64,000 nucleotides of DNA. Source: Streptomyces odontomachi (GTDB taxonomy: Bacteria > Actinomycetota > Actinomycetes > Streptomycetales > Streptomycetaceae). Of the stretch, positions 9,238 to 17,988 are shown in pieces. Each line of letters starts with the position of its first letter. Within the stretch, counting starts at the first letter, position 1. The notes beneath the pieces were generated by a model that did not search any database, was not told the DNA's origin, and saw only the letters and a list, made by a program, of their open reading frames with translations. The position numbers and the translations under genes were made by a program. The stretch spans positions 930,001 to 994,000 of the forward strand of contig NZ_JAMJWG010000001.1 in the NCBI RefSeq assembly GCF_024435355.1, in the 5' to 3' direction.

Positions 9238-9623
9238 GTCGTTCTCCTCGCCGCGTTCGGGGCGGCGGTGGTGCGCCGGGCCGACGTCGCGCACCACGAC
9301 GCATCTCGATACGCCGCTCCCTTCGTCACTACGCCCGCACAACCGGACAACCACCCCGGCCACTCCCGCCGTCGCACGGCTGCGGCCCACACTGGTCGGG
9401 CCCGAGGGGGGCCCGGTCCACGTAGACCACGCCCGATCCGAGGAGGCCGCGCCCGTGTGCCGGGCCGCGGTCTCCTCGGATCGCGCGAACGGGGGCCGGA
9501 TGCGTCAAGAGCGTTGGTTCCGCATCGACGAGAAGTCGAGTCCGCGTCGACACCGTGTGCCGCCTCCGTATCCATGAGGCGGCACACGCCGTGGCGGCAG
9601 GGCGACCCGGACAGGGGGCACGG
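9238..9623. other. Intergenic stretch dominated by a long hairpin
   Basis: 386 bases with no gene seen. GATCCGAGGAGGCCGCG at 9435-9451 pairs with CGCGGTCTCCTCGGATC at 9466-9482 (one G-T pair), and the loop can pair further (CCCG with CGGG). The whole makes a stem of about 20 bp. There is no T-run. It may end the XRE/DUF397 transcript. Confidence 0.5.
9435..9482 (+). terminator. Long GC-rich stem-loop downstream of DUF397
   Basis: 17-bp stem with one wobble pair, extendable through a bulge to about 21 bp with a short TGTGC loop. It lies 198 bases after the DUF397 stop. Streptomyces terminators often lack a T tract, so a terminator role is likely but not proven. Confidence 0.5.
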
Positions 9624-10265
9624 ATGAACCTTCAGGAGGCCATGAGCCGGTACCGGACCCTGGTGCTCGAAGGCCGTGACGGCCTCGACCGGGACGAGGC
9701 GCTCACCGAACTGACCCACGGCGGGTTCCACATCCGGCGCATCGCCGGCACCCTGCACCACCTGGACCCGGCCCGGCCGTACCGCGAACTGCTCACCGGC
9801 TCCGAACGGCTCGCCCTCGACGGCGGCATGGTCCGCGAACTCGTCTACGGACCGCTGCGCCGCGGCCACTCCCGGGTCACCTGGATCCAGGCCCTCGACT
9901 TCGCGGAGGCCGTTGCCGAGCGCGACGGCGCCCTGCTCCACCTGAAGCAGGCGCCCGGCATGGCGAACACCTGCGCCGCGCCGGCCATGGCGATCCGATC
10001 CCGCACCCACCCCGCGGCCACCACGAGCACCACCACCGGGCCCGACGGGATCGGCGCGTCCGGGCGGATCGGCGCAGCCGACCGCATCGAGGAGGGCGAC
10101 GAGAGCGATCGAGGTGAGGAGGTCGACGCGGCGTGCGCCGCGTACGACCGGGCCTTTCGCACCCTCGCCCAGCACGTTCCCATCGTGACCATCCCCGCCG
10201 CTACCACCGCTTCGGGACGGCGGATGTCCGGAAACACGGGGGAGCGGTTTCCCGTCTCTCGGTAG
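9624..10265 (+). CDS. Unrecognised protein, 213 aa
   Basis: Function not recognised. The first ~110 residues look folded (FHIRRIAGTLHHLDPARPYRELLTGSERLALDGGMVRELVYGPL). The middle (about 115-170) is low in complexity and rich in Ala, Thr and Asp, probably a linker. No signal peptide or membrane segment is visible. ATG 9624 is preceded by a weak GGGGG element. It lies downstream of the XRE/DUF397 pair but is separated from it by a strong hairpin, so it is probably transcribed on its own. Confidence 0.6.
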   Translation: MNLQEAMSRYRTLVLEGRDGLDRDEALTELTHGGFHIRRIAGTLHHLDPARPYRELLTGSERLALDGGMVRELVYGPLRRGHSRVTWIQALDFAEAVAERDGALLHLKQAPGMANTCAAPAMAIRSRTHPAATTSTTTGPDGIGASGRIGAADRIEEGDESDRGEEVDAACAAYDRAFRTLAQHVPIVTIPAATTASGRRMSGNTGERFPVSR

Positions 10266-10301
10266 CTTTCTATGGCAGCCGAAGTTAGTCGCGGGCCTCG
10301 A

Positions 10302-11570
10302 TCAGTTCGCCGACGCGGGTTCTCGGGAGCCCAGGCGTCCGGGCAGGCGGAGTCCCTCCCGCAGTGGCACCAGCTCGGTCTGTAGCACCAGCGTCGCCGC
10401 GCCGATGGCGGGTGCGGCCGCTGCGGAGGTGGAGAGTTGGACGTCGATGGGGTGCGTGGCGCGGGCGAAGAAGGAGCGGTCCAGCTCGTCGCGGACCACG
10501 GGAAGGTAGATCGAGCCGGCGGAGGCGAGGCTCGGGCCGGTGAGCACCAGCAGCTCCAGGTCCATGATGTTCGCCAGGGTGCGCGAGGCCACCGCGAGAT
10601 AGCGTGCCGAGCGCTCCAGCAGGCCGCGCGCCGTGCTGTCGCCGCGTCGCGCTGCCCGGGTCAGCGCGGCGAAGTCGGCCGCGATCCGCTGCTGGTCATC
10701 GGCCTTGGCCAGCCCCGCGGCGCGGGCCAGACGGCCGTCCGCACGGGCCTCGGCCACCACGGCAGCCGGCCCGGCCAGGGCCTCCGTGCAGCCGCGCGCC
10801 CCGCACCAGCAGACGGGCCCGGCCACGTCGAGACAGATGTGGCCGATCTCCCCGGCGTTGCCGCTGGCGCCGCGGTACACCACGCCGTCGATCATCAAGC
10901 CGGTGCCGATGCCGGTGCCGCCCATGTACACCGCGGCGAAGGTGCGGGAGGTGCCCACCACTCCTGACCAGTGCTCACCGAGGGCGGCCGCGGTGGCGTC
11001 GTTGTCCAGCACCACCGGGAGCCGGGCGGCCTCGGACAGCGCCTGGTCCAGCGGGAAGTCCTCCCAGTGCCGCATCACGGGTGGCGTGAGCCCCATGCCG
11101 CTGGCCGGGGTGAGCGGCCCGGGGGAGACCAGGCCGATCCCGAGGACCCGGTCCGGGTCCACCCCGGCACCGTCGATGAGGGAGCGCACTTCGCGGGCCA
11201 TGCGGGCGACGACCGCGGGTGGCTCCGCCGTGCCCGCACCGGCGCGTGCGATGCGCGAGACCACCGAACCGGCCAGGTCGGTGAGGACGTAGGTGATGCC
11301 GGCGTGGTCCAGCTGCACCCCGACCGCGTACCGGGAGGTGTGGTTCAGGCGGAGCAGGACCCGCGGCTTGCCGCCCGTCGACTCGGCCCTGCCGATCTCC
11401 ATCACCAGGCCGTCGTCGATCAGCCGGCGCACCACCGTGGAGATCGTGGCGCCGGTGAAGCCGGTCGCCTGGATGAGGCCGACCCGGCTGATCGTGCCGG
11501 CGGCCCGGATCACGTCGAGCACCGCCGACCTGCTGCTGGCATGGTGGGTGCCCCGTACGGGACCTGTCAC
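10302..11570 (-). CDS. ROK-family transcriptional repressor, 422 aa
   Basis: The N-terminal winged helix (SRSAVLDVIRAAGTISRVGLIQATGFTGATISTVVRRLIDDG) is followed by a ROK sugar-kinase-like domain. The sugar-sensing part holds GNAGEIGHI and the zinc site CWCGARGCTE. Such proteins bind operators and release them on binding a sugar or sugar phosphate. GTG 11570 is chosen because GGAGG lies five bases upstream; ATG-type extension to 11663 would run through a motif shared with the divergent importer. It faces a Dpp/Opp-type importer and probably controls both itself and that operon. Confidence 0.9.
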   Translation of the reverse strand: MTGPVRGTHHASSRSAVLDVIRAAGTISRVGLIQATGFTGATISTVVRRLIDDGLVMEIGRAESTGGKPRVLLRLNHTSRYAVGVQLDHAGITYVLTDLAGSVVSRIARAGAGTAEPPAVVARMAREVRSLIDGAGVDPDRVLGIGLVSPGPLTPASGMGLTPPVMRHWEDFPLDQALSEAARLPVVLDNDATAAALGEHWSGVVGTSRTFAAVYMGGTGIGTGLMIDGVVYRGASGNAGEIGHICLDVAGPVCWCGARGCTEALAGPAAVVAEARADGRLARAAGLAKADDQQRIAADFAALTRAARRGDSTARGLLERSARYLAVASRTLANIMDLELLVLTGPSLASAGSIYLPVVRDELDRSFFARATHPIDVQLSTSAAAAPAIGAATLVLQTELVPLREGLRLPGRLGSREPASAN

Positions 11571-11633
11571 GTCGTCCTCCGACAAGGCCGCCGGCCGCCC
11601 GGGTGGGGCGGGCCGAGTGGCGATCGCAGACCT

Positions 11634-11653
11634 TTTCTTCGGCTCGTAAACAT
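11634..11653. promoter_or_regulatory. Candidate ROK operator upstream of the ROK gene
   Basis: TTTCTTCGG-N5-AAACAT, 64 bases upstream of the ROK start codon. The same TTTCTTCGG-N5-(A/T)AACA pattern recurs before the importer gene at 12133. The paired occurrence, and nothing else in the sequence, supports it as the repressor's binding site. Confidence 0.5.
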
Positions 11654-12123
11654 ACCTGCCCACACTCCGTCCCGATCAACATCACATCCCGCCCGCGTGC
11701 GCGGTCCCACCCACCGGACACGCCGTCAGGCCGCGCCACCTGGCCCGACCGTCGAGCGGATCCGCCGGACGTGCAGCTGGGGCAGCCCGGACGTGCTCCC
11801 GAAGCTGCGGGAGTTGTCGAACGGGGAGCCGCAGGTGTCGAACGGGTTCCTCGTCCTGAGCCCAAGCCTCCCCGCTGCTCCCCGAGAACGCGACCGCCCG
11901 GACCGCTGAGACCGCACCGGAGCAATCTGGCGCACCCTCACGACGACGCCCCTCGCACGGCCCGCGCGAAGGCTCCCGCAAGGGTCCCCACCAGCGCTTC
12001 AGTCACCTCCGACCCGGGAGCTCACAGCACCTCATCACCCGGAGAAGCGGCGGCCGTTGACCATGTGCACCGACCGCCGTCAACCCCGGTCGACTCGTCC
12101 TCGACGGACCCGTTCCCACACCC

Positions 12124-12153
12124 TTGACTTTGTTTCTTCGGGAGATTAACAAT
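12124..12153 (+). promoter_or_regulatory. Candidate promoter and ROK operator before the importer operon
   Basis: TTGACT (12124-12129) is a possible -35 box. A weak TAACAA (12147-12152) follows 17 bases later. Between and over them lies the dyad TTGTT-N13-AACAA (12130-12152), which contains the TTTCTTCGG-N5-TAACA motif shared with the ROK promoter. A repressor bound here would block RNA polymerase. Confidence 0.5.
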
Positions 12154-12230
12154 CCGCTGACGCGCCAGCCATGGACGGTTGTGGAAGCGGTTGCAGCTGC
12201 GCCCGCCGATCCATCAGGAGAGGATCAACG

Positions 12231-13925
12231 ATGTCCGTGCACACCAGGGTCGGCAGGGGACGGCGCGTACGCGGCGCCGTCGTGGGGGTCCTCGCGGTGG
12301 CGCTGAGCGCGGCCGGTTGCGCCGGGTCCTCGGACGGCGGGGGCGGCAAGAACGCCGACACCCTGATCGCGTACACCGGTCAGGCGGGCGACTACCAGTA
12401 CAACTTCAACCCGTGGTCGCCGACCCACATCGGCGGTGGGGGCACGATCTTCGAGCCGCTCTTCTACTACAACGTCGCCCGGCAGATGGACCCGGTGCCG
12501 AGGCTGGGCACCGCGTTCCAGTGGAACGAGGACGGCACCCAGCTGAAGATCACGACCCGTGCCGGGGTGAAGTGGACCGACGGGCAGAAGTTCACCGCCG
12601 CCGACGTCGCGTTCACCTTCAACATGATCAAGAAGAACAAGACGATCAACAACACCGGCTACGACGGCACGGCCAAGGCCGTCGACGGCACCCACGTGGT
12701 GGTGGACTTCGACAAGCCGGCGTTCATGGACGGCCCGCAGATCCTCGGCAAGTTCTTCATCGTCCCCGAACACGTCTGGAAGAAGTACGCCGACCCGGCC
12801 ACGAACACGGTCAAGAACCCCGTGGGCACCGGTCCCTACAAGCTGGGTGACTTCAAGGCGCAGGCGTTCACCCTGACGGCGAACAAGGGCTACTGGGGCG
12901 GCGCGCCCAAGGTCAAGAACGTCCGTTACATCGCCCTGTCCGGCAACCAGTCCGGCGCTGACGCCCTGAAGGCCGGCCAGGTCGACTGGATGACCGGACC
13001 GGTGCCCGGCATCGAGAACGTCCCCAAGAACTACCCGGGCTACCAGTCCATCACCACCCCCCTGAACCAGACGGCCCTGTTCACCTGCTCCAACACCGAC
13101 CTCGGCTGCAAGGGCCCGCAGACCGACCCGGCGGTGCGCAAGGCGATCTACTACGCCCTGGACCGCACCCAGGTGAACAAGCTGGCGTTCGACAACACCT
13201 CGAGTGAGATCTCGCCCGGCGGCGTCATTCCCGGCCGCGACAAGAAGTACGTCTCCGGCAAGCTCTCGGAACATCTCGCCCCGATGTCCCCGCAGCTGAG
13301 CAAGGCCACCGGCATCCTCGAGGCGGCCGGGTACACCAAGGACTCCAAGGGGTTGTACGCCAAGAACGGCGAGGAGCTCTCGCTGACCGTCAAGGTGGTC
13401 TCCGGCTGGACCGACTACATCACGGCCGTCAACACCATGGCCCAGCAGGTCAAGAAGGCCGGGATCAAGCTCACCATGCAGCAGCAGTCCTGGAACGAGT
13501 GGGCCGACGCCCGTGGCCAGGGACACTTCGAGCTGCTGATCGACGCGCTGACCCAGGGCCCGGCGCCCGACCCCTACTTCGCCCTGGACTACTTCTTCGA
13601 CGGCAAGAACACCGCCGAGGTCGGCAAGACGGCCAACCCGAACTTCAGCCGGTTCAAGAACGCGAAGGTCGACACGGCCCTCGCCAGGCTCAAGACGATC
13701 AACCAGGACGACACCGCCGCCCGGCAGGCCCAGCTCGACATCATCCAGACCGAGATCGAGAAGAGCCTGCCGTACATCCCGGTGCTGACCGGCGGCACCA
13801 CCTCCGAGTTCAACACCGCCAAGTTCACCGGCTGGCCGTCCGCGAACAACCTCTACGCGTTCCCCGCGGTGTGGTCGACGCCCGATGACTCGCAGGTGTA
13901 CCTGCACCTCAAGCCCGCCAAGTGA
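12231..13925 (+). CDS. Dpp/Opp-type ABC importer substrate-binding lipoprotein, 564 aa
   Basis: Extracellular family 5 solute-binding protein. The lipobox is LSAAGC (Cys at about residue 28), after an Arg-rich start and hydrophobic segment. The mature part has the family order: GGGGTIFEPLF, W.DGQKFTAADVAFTFNMI, VGTGPYKL, then VRKAIYYALDR. This family carries peptides but also oligosaccharides and plant-wall sugars. Control by a ROK repressor and nearby alpha-galactosidase and pectate lyase favour an oligosaccharide (inference). ATG 12231 follows AGGAGAGGATCAACG. It heads a five-gene operon. Confidence 0.92.
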   Translation: MSVHTRVGRGRRVRGAVVGVLAVALSAAGCAGSSDGGGGKNADTLIAYTGQAGDYQYNFNPWSPTHIGGGGTIFEPLFYYNVARQMDPVPRLGTAFQWNEDGTQLKITTRAGVKWTDGQKFTAADVAFTFNMIKKNKTINNTGYDGTAKAVDGTHVVVDFDKPAFMDGPQILGKFFIVPEHVWKKYADPATNTVKNPVGTGPYKLGDFKAQAFTLTANKGYWGGAPKVKNVRYIALSGNQSGADALKAGQVDWMTGPVPGIENVPKNYPGYQSITTPLNQTALFTCSNTDLGCKGPQTDPAVRKAIYYALDRTQVNKLAFDNTSSEISPGGVIPGRDKKYVSGKLSEHLAPMSPQLSKATGILEAAGYTKDSKGLYAKNGEELSLTVKVVSGWTDYITAVNTMAQQVKKAGIKLTMQQQSWNEWADARGQGHFELLIDALTQGPAPDPYFALDYFFDGKNTAEVGKTANPNFSRFKNAKVDTALARLKTINQDDTAARQAQLDIIQTEIEKSLPYIPVLTGGTTSEFNTAKFTGWPSANNLYAFPAVWSTPDDSQVYLHLKPAK

Positions 13926-13944
13926 CGCCGGACACGACCCGATT

Positions 13945-13974
13945 CGGGGCCCTGCCGTCCGCGGCCGGGCCCCG
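13945..13974 (+). terminator. Intra-operon hairpin after the binding-protein gene
   Basis: CGGGGCCC (13945-13952) and GGGCCCCG (13967-13974) form an 8-bp stem. It lies between the binding protein and the first permease. Such attenuators commonly keep binding-protein levels above those of the membrane parts. Confidence 0.5.
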
Positions 13975-14019
13975 CCGGATGCTGCGCACCGACCAGGCGC
14001 CCGTAAGGAGCGGCACCGC

Positions 14020-15009
14020 ATGAGGTACTTCGGCCGGAAGATCGGCTTCTATCTCGTGGCCCTGTGGGGGGCCCTGACCCTGAACTTCATCATCCCGCGG
14101 CTGATGCCGGGCAACCCGGTGGACATCCTGATCGCCAAGCTTCAGGAGCACGGCGGCACCGTCGGCCCTCACGTGCGGCGCTCCTACGCGCTGCTGCTCG
14201 GCACCGACACCGACGAGCCGATCTGGAACCAGTACGTCGCCTATCTGGGCCACATGGCCCACGGCGACCTCGGCGTCTCCGTCAGCGCCTTCCCCGCGAA
14301 GGTGTCCGACGTCATCTCCCAGTCCCTGCCGTGGACTCTCGCCCTGGTCGGCCTGTCGACGTCGATCTCGTTCGTGGTGGGCATCCTCATCGGCACGATC
14401 GTCGGCTGGCGGCGCGGCACCTGGCTGGACTCCGCGGTGCCGGCGACCACCGTGCTGGCCGCCGTGCCGTACTTCTGGCTGGCGTTGATCTTCGCCACCG
14501 TGTTCGCCTCGGCGCTGCACTGGTTCCCGCTGCTGGGCGGCTACGACGTGACCCTCACACCCGGCTGGAACGCCCCGTTCATCCAGTCCGCCATCAGCCA
14601 CGCGGCGCTGCCCGCGCTCACCATCGTGGTCTCCTCGCTCGGCGGCTGGCTGCTCGGCATGCGGAACATGATGGTGGCCACCGCCTCCGAGGACTACATC
14701 CTCACCGCCCGCGCCAAGGGCCTGCGCACCAGCCGCATCATGCTCCGCTACGCCGCCCGCAACGCGGTGCTGCCCTCGATCGCCGGCTTCGCCACCTCGC
14801 TCGGCTTCGTGGTCTCCGGCTCGGTCGTCACCGAGCAGGTGTTCTCGTACCCCGGCATCGGCTCCAAGCTGCTCCAGGCCGTGCAGAACAACGACTACGC
14901 CCTGATGCAGGGGATCTTCCTCGTCATCACGGTGGCCGTGCTCGGCGCCAACTTCGTCGTGGACCTGCTCTACGGCGTGATCGACCCCCGTACCCGATCC
15001 GGTACGTGA
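14020..15009 (+). CDS. Dpp/Opp-type ABC importer permease (DppB-like), 329 aa
   Basis: Integral membrane permease of the DppB type. The N-terminal signature runs YLVALWGALTLNFIIPRLMPGNPVD, with about six membrane helices. The cytoplasmic EAA loop lies around residues 225-250 (EDYILTARAKGL....IMLRYAARNAVLPSIAG). ATG 14020 has AAGGAG upstream. It follows the binding protein after 94 bases that contain a hairpin, and precedes the second permease by 20 bases. Confidence 0.92.
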   Translation: MRYFGRKIGFYLVALWGALTLNFIIPRLMPGNPVDILIAKLQEHGGTVGPHVRRSYALLLGTDTDEPIWNQYVAYLGHMAHGDLGVSVSAFPAKVSDVISQSLPWTLALVGLSTSISFVVGILIGTIVGWRRGTWLDSAVPATTVLAAVPYFWLALIFATVFASALHWFPLLGGYDVTLTPGWNAPFIQSAISHAALPALTIVVSSLGGWLLGMRNMMVATASEDYILTARAKGLRTSRIMLRYAARNAVLPSIAGFATSLGFVVSGSVVTEQVFSYPGIGSKLLQAVQNNDYALMQGIFLVITVAVLGANFVVDLLYGVIDPRTRSGT

Positions 15010-15029
15010 GCAGGGAAGGAAGCGTCACG

Positions 15030-16013
15030 GTGACGAACATCAGCACCCCACCCGGCGTCGTGGGCGAGGCGTTCCCGCCCGAGCCGGGCGCGCCGGTGCC
15101 GGCCGGCGGCGGCGCGCCGCGCAACGGCTGGCGCGCCCTGCTGCCGCGCTGGTCGCCCAAGTTGGGCGTCGGGATCGGCCTCGTGGGCGCCATCGCCCTC
15201 TTCGGCATCTTCGGCCCGTTCTTCGCCGGCGACCCCGACACCATCAGCAACATCGGCCTGACCCCGCCGGGGGGCGGCCACCTCCTCGGCACCACCCAGA
15301 CCGGGCAGGACGTCTTCGCGCAGCTCACCCACGCCACCCGCGGCTCCTTGCAGATCGGGCTGCTGGTCGGCGTCATGGCGACCCTGCTGTCCGCCGTCTT
15401 CGGTGTCGTCGGCGGTTTCGCCGGAGGCATCCTCGACGAGGCGTTCTCGCTGTTCTCCAACGTCATGCTGGTCATTCCCGGGCTGCCCCTGGTGATCGTG
15501 ATCTCCGGCTTCGTGCCGGTGAAGCAGCGGGGCAGCTGGACCATCGCCGTGGTGCTCGCCGTCACCGGATGGGCGGCCTCCGCGCGGGTGCTGCGCGCCC
15601 AGACGCTGTCGTTGCGCGGCCGGGACTACGTGGCCGCCGCCCGTGTCGCGGGGGAGAAGCCCTGGCGGATCATCGGCGTGGAGATCCTGCCGAACCTGCT
15701 GCCCGTGCTGGCCTCGCAGTTCGTCTTCGCGGTCGTCCTGGCCATCCTCAACGAGGCGGGGCTGTCCTTCCTCGGCCTCGGCGCCGCCAACTCCGAGACG
15801 CTGGGCACGATGCTCTACTTCGCACAGAACGGGTTCGCCCTGCAACGCCAGGCGTGGTGGTGGTTCGTGCCACCCGGCCTGGTCATCGCCCTGTTCGGCT
15901 GCGGCCTTTCGCTGATCAACTTCAGCCTCGACGAGATCATCAACCCGCGGCTGCGGACCGCCCAGGTGCGGCGACGGTGGCTGCGGCGTACGGCAAGGAG
16001 CGTGGCGTCATGA
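15030..16013 (+). CDS. Dpp/Opp-type ABC importer permease (DppC-like), 327 aa
   Basis: Second permease. A Pro/Gly-rich cytoplasmic N-terminus of about 40 residues precedes the first helix. Typical DppC features are HLLGTTQTGQDVFAQLTHATRGSL and the EAA loop RDYVAAARVAGEKPWRIIGVEILPN. GTG 15030 is preceded by GGAAGGA and starts 20 bases after the first permease. Its TGA overlaps the ATG of the ATPase gene, so translation is coupled. Confidence 0.92.
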   Translation: MTNISTPPGVVGEAFPPEPGAPVPAGGGAPRNGWRALLPRWSPKLGVGIGLVGAIALFGIFGPFFAGDPDTISNIGLTPPGGGHLLGTTQTGQDVFAQLTHATRGSLQIGLLVGVMATLLSAVFGVVGGFAGGILDEAFSLFSNVMLVIPGLPLVIVISGFVPVKQRGSWTIAVVLAVTGWAASARVLRAQTLSLRGRDYVAAARVAGEKPWRIIGVEILPNLLPVLASQFVFAVVLAILNEAGLSFLGLGAANSETLGTMLYFAQNGFALQRQAWWWFVPPGLVIALFGCGLSLINFSLDEIINPRLRTAQVRRRWLRRTARSVAS

Positions 16014-17026
16014 GCCTGCCCGCCACCGGCTCCCGTGGCGCCCGGCCGTCGGACGGCCCGACCGACGCCGTGCTGACCGTCGACCACCTCGACGTCGTCT
16101 ACCGCGCCATCCCGCAGGTACACGCCGTCAAGGACGTCTCGCTCACCCTGCGGCGCGGCGAGATCCTCGGCCTCGCGGGCGAGTCGGGCTGCGGCAAGAC
16201 GACCCTCGCGTACGCCGTCAACCGGCTGCACGAGCCGCCCGCCGAGGTGACCGGCGGCACCGTGACCTTCCATGACCGCGACGGCACCGACATCGACCTG
16301 CTCGCCCTCGGCGACGAGCCGCTGCGCCGGTTCCGCTGGGACAAGCTGTCCATGGTCTTCCAGGGCGCCATGAACGCGCTCAACCCGGTGCTGTCCGTCC
16401 GGGCCCAGCTCGACGACGTGCTGCGCACCCACCGCCCGCGGATGACCAGGGCCGACCGGCACGCCCGCTGCACCGAGGTGCTGGAGCTGGTGGGCGTGGA
16501 CCCGGCACGGATGAACGGCTTCCCGCACCAGTTCTCCGGCGGCATGCGCCAGCGGGTGATGATCGCGATGGCGCTGCTGCTCGACCCGCAGGTCATGATC
16601 ATGGACGAGCCCACCACGGCGCTCGACGTGCTGGTGCAGCGCGGCATCCTCCACGAGATCCTGCGGCTGCGCCACGAACTCGGCTTCGCCGTCATCTTCA
16701 TCACCCACGACCTGCCGCTGCTGCTGGAGCTCAGCGACCGTATCGCCGTGATGCTGCGCGGCGAGGTCGTCGAGTACGCCGCGGCGGACGAGCTCTACGC
16801 ACGCCCGAGCCACCCCTACACCCGGCAGCTGCTCGGCTCCTTCCCGAGCCTGACGGGGGAGCGCGGCGGGTTCCTGCGCACCGGCGACGGAGCGGCGACC
16901 GCTGAACCGACCGGGTCCGGCGAGTCGGCCGCGTCGCCCGGGTCCACCGTGGCCGGCGCGACACCGGACGCGGTCGGCACCGAAGCCGGCGCGCCCGGCG
17001 CACAGCTGACGAAGGAGCAACCATGA
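16010..17026 (+). CDS. ABC importer ATPase (DppD-like), 338 aa
   Basis: ATP-binding subunit. Walker A is GESGCGKT, the signature is FSGGMRQR, Walker B is [12 protein letters not shown] and the switch His is in FITHDL. The C-terminal ~60 residues are Ala/Gly/Thr-rich and lack the cysteine-rich tail often seen in this family. It overlaps the neighbouring genes on both sides by four bases (ATGA), so all four membrane-complex subunits are tightly coupled. Confidence 0.92.
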   Translation: MSLPATGSRGARPSDGPTDAVLTVDHLDVVYRAIPQVHAVKDVSLTLRRGEILGLAGESGCGKTTLAYAVNRLHEPPAEVTGGTVTFHDRDGTDIDLLALGDEPLRRFRWDKLSMVFQGAMNALNPVLSVRAQLDDVLRTHRPRMTRADRHARCTEVLELVGVDPARMNGFPHQFSGGMRQRVMIAMALLLDPQVMIMDEPTTALDVLVQRGILHEILRLRHELGFAVIFITHDLPLLLELSDRIAVMLRGEVVEYAAADELYARPSHPYTRQLLGSFPSLTGERGGFLRTGDGAATAEPTGSGESAASPGSTVAGATPDAVGTEAGAPGAQLTKEQP

Positions 17027-17931
17027 CCACCCTCGAGGTGCGGGACCTCGTCAAGGACTTCCACGCGCGCTCGGGCTTCTCACGCAGCACGCTGCGCGCC
17101 GTGGACCGGGTCTCGTTCCGGTTGGCGCCGGGCCGCACCGTGGCCCTGGTGGGCGCCTCCGGGTCCGGGAAGTCCACGGTGGCCCGCATGATCGCCCGGC
17201 TGGAGCGGCCCACGTCCGGGCGGATCACGGTGACCGACGACGACGGCCACGAGGTGCAGCGACGCCACTACCGCGACCACGTCCAGATGGTCTTCCAGGA
17301 CCCCTTCGCCTCGCTCAACCCGTTCCACTCCATCGAGCACCACATCGCCCGCCCGCTGCTGCTGCACGGGCGCGCCAAGGGCCCCGACGACACCCGTGCG
17401 CACGTTCGCCACCTGCTGGAACGCGTCAATCTCAGTCCGGCCGACGACATCGCGCACCGCAGACCGCACGAGCTGTCCGGCGGGCAGCGCCAGCGGGTGG
17501 CCATCGCCCGGGCGCTGGCGCCCGGCGCCCGGGTCGTCATCGCCGACGAGCCGGTCTCCATGCTGGACGTCTCCAGCCGGCTCGGCGTGCTGAACCTGCT
17601 GGCCCGCCTGCAACGCGAGGACCGGCTCGCGGTGCTCTACATCACCCACGACCTGGCCACCGCCCGGCACTTCTCCGACGACATCCTCGTGATGTACCGG
17701 GGCCGGATCGTCGAGCGGGGCCCGGCCGACGACGTCATCCTGCGCCCCCGCCACCCGTACACCCGGATGCTGGCCGCGGCCTCGCCCGATCCCGAGGCCC
17801 GCGGCCGCCGCTTCACCCGTGATGACGTCCCCACCGCCCTCCCGGACCCGGGCGAGGCCGCCTTCGACCACCACACGGGCCGGTGGACCGCGCCGGACGG
17901 CACGGAGCGGCCGGCCCCCGCCGGAGTGTGA
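17023..17931 (+). CDS. ABC importer ATPase (DppF-like), 302 aa
   Basis: Second ATPase of the importer. Walker A is GASGSGKS, the signature is LSGGQRQR and Walker B is VVIADEPVSMLD. It ends the five-gene operon. With its partner it forms the nucleotide-binding heterodimer beneath the two permeases. The MarR-type gene that follows has its own promoter. Confidence 0.92.
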   Translation: MTTLEVRDLVKDFHARSGFSRSTLRAVDRVSFRLAPGRTVALVGASGSGKSTVARMIARLERPTSGRITVTDDDGHEVQRRHYRDHVQMVFQDPFASLNPFHSIEHHIARPLLLHGRAKGPDDTRAHVRHLLERVNLSPADDIAHRRPHELSGGQRQRVAIARALAPGARVVIADEPVSMLDVSSRLGVLNLLARLQREDRLAVLYITHDLATARHFSDDILVMYRGRIVERGPADDVILRPRHPYTRMLAAASPDPEARGRRFTRDDVPTALPDPGEAAFDHHTGRWTAPDGTERPAPAGV

Positions 17932-17948
17932 CGCCGCCCCCGGGTCGT

Positions 17949-17988
17949 TTGACGCGCCCGTCATTCTCTGACTACGGTCAGAGAATGA
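17949..17988 (+). promoter_or_regulatory. Leaderless promoter with a perfect 12-bp palindrome over the start codon
   Basis: -35 TTGACG (17949-17954), 18-base spacer, -10 TACGGT (17973-17978), predicted start at or next to the A of ATG 17985. TCATTCTCTGAC (17961-17972) and GTCAGAGAATGA (17977-17988) are perfect arms around TACG and cover the -10 box and the start codon. The layout is that of an autorepressed MarR gene. Confidence 0.72.

Larger units (their letters stand above)
11571..12230. other. 660-base divergent regulatory region between ROK gene and importer
   Basis: Holds the two ROK-type motifs listed separately. Also present is GTCGAACGGG occurring twice near 11820-11850. A leftward open frame covering 11726-11941 has strong G/C third positions but no recognisable protein and no convincing start; it may be a gene remnant. 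Otherwise nothing is seen. Confidence 0.45.

Noticed and set aside
9268..9627. 119-codon frame between DUF397 and the unknown protein
   Set aside because: Arg/Pro-rich and runs through the long hairpin; no start signal or family.
11726..11941. 71-codon leftward frame with strong G/C third positions
   Set aside because: No recognisable family, no ribosome binding site and no conserved start; perhaps a gene remnant, noted only in the region description.
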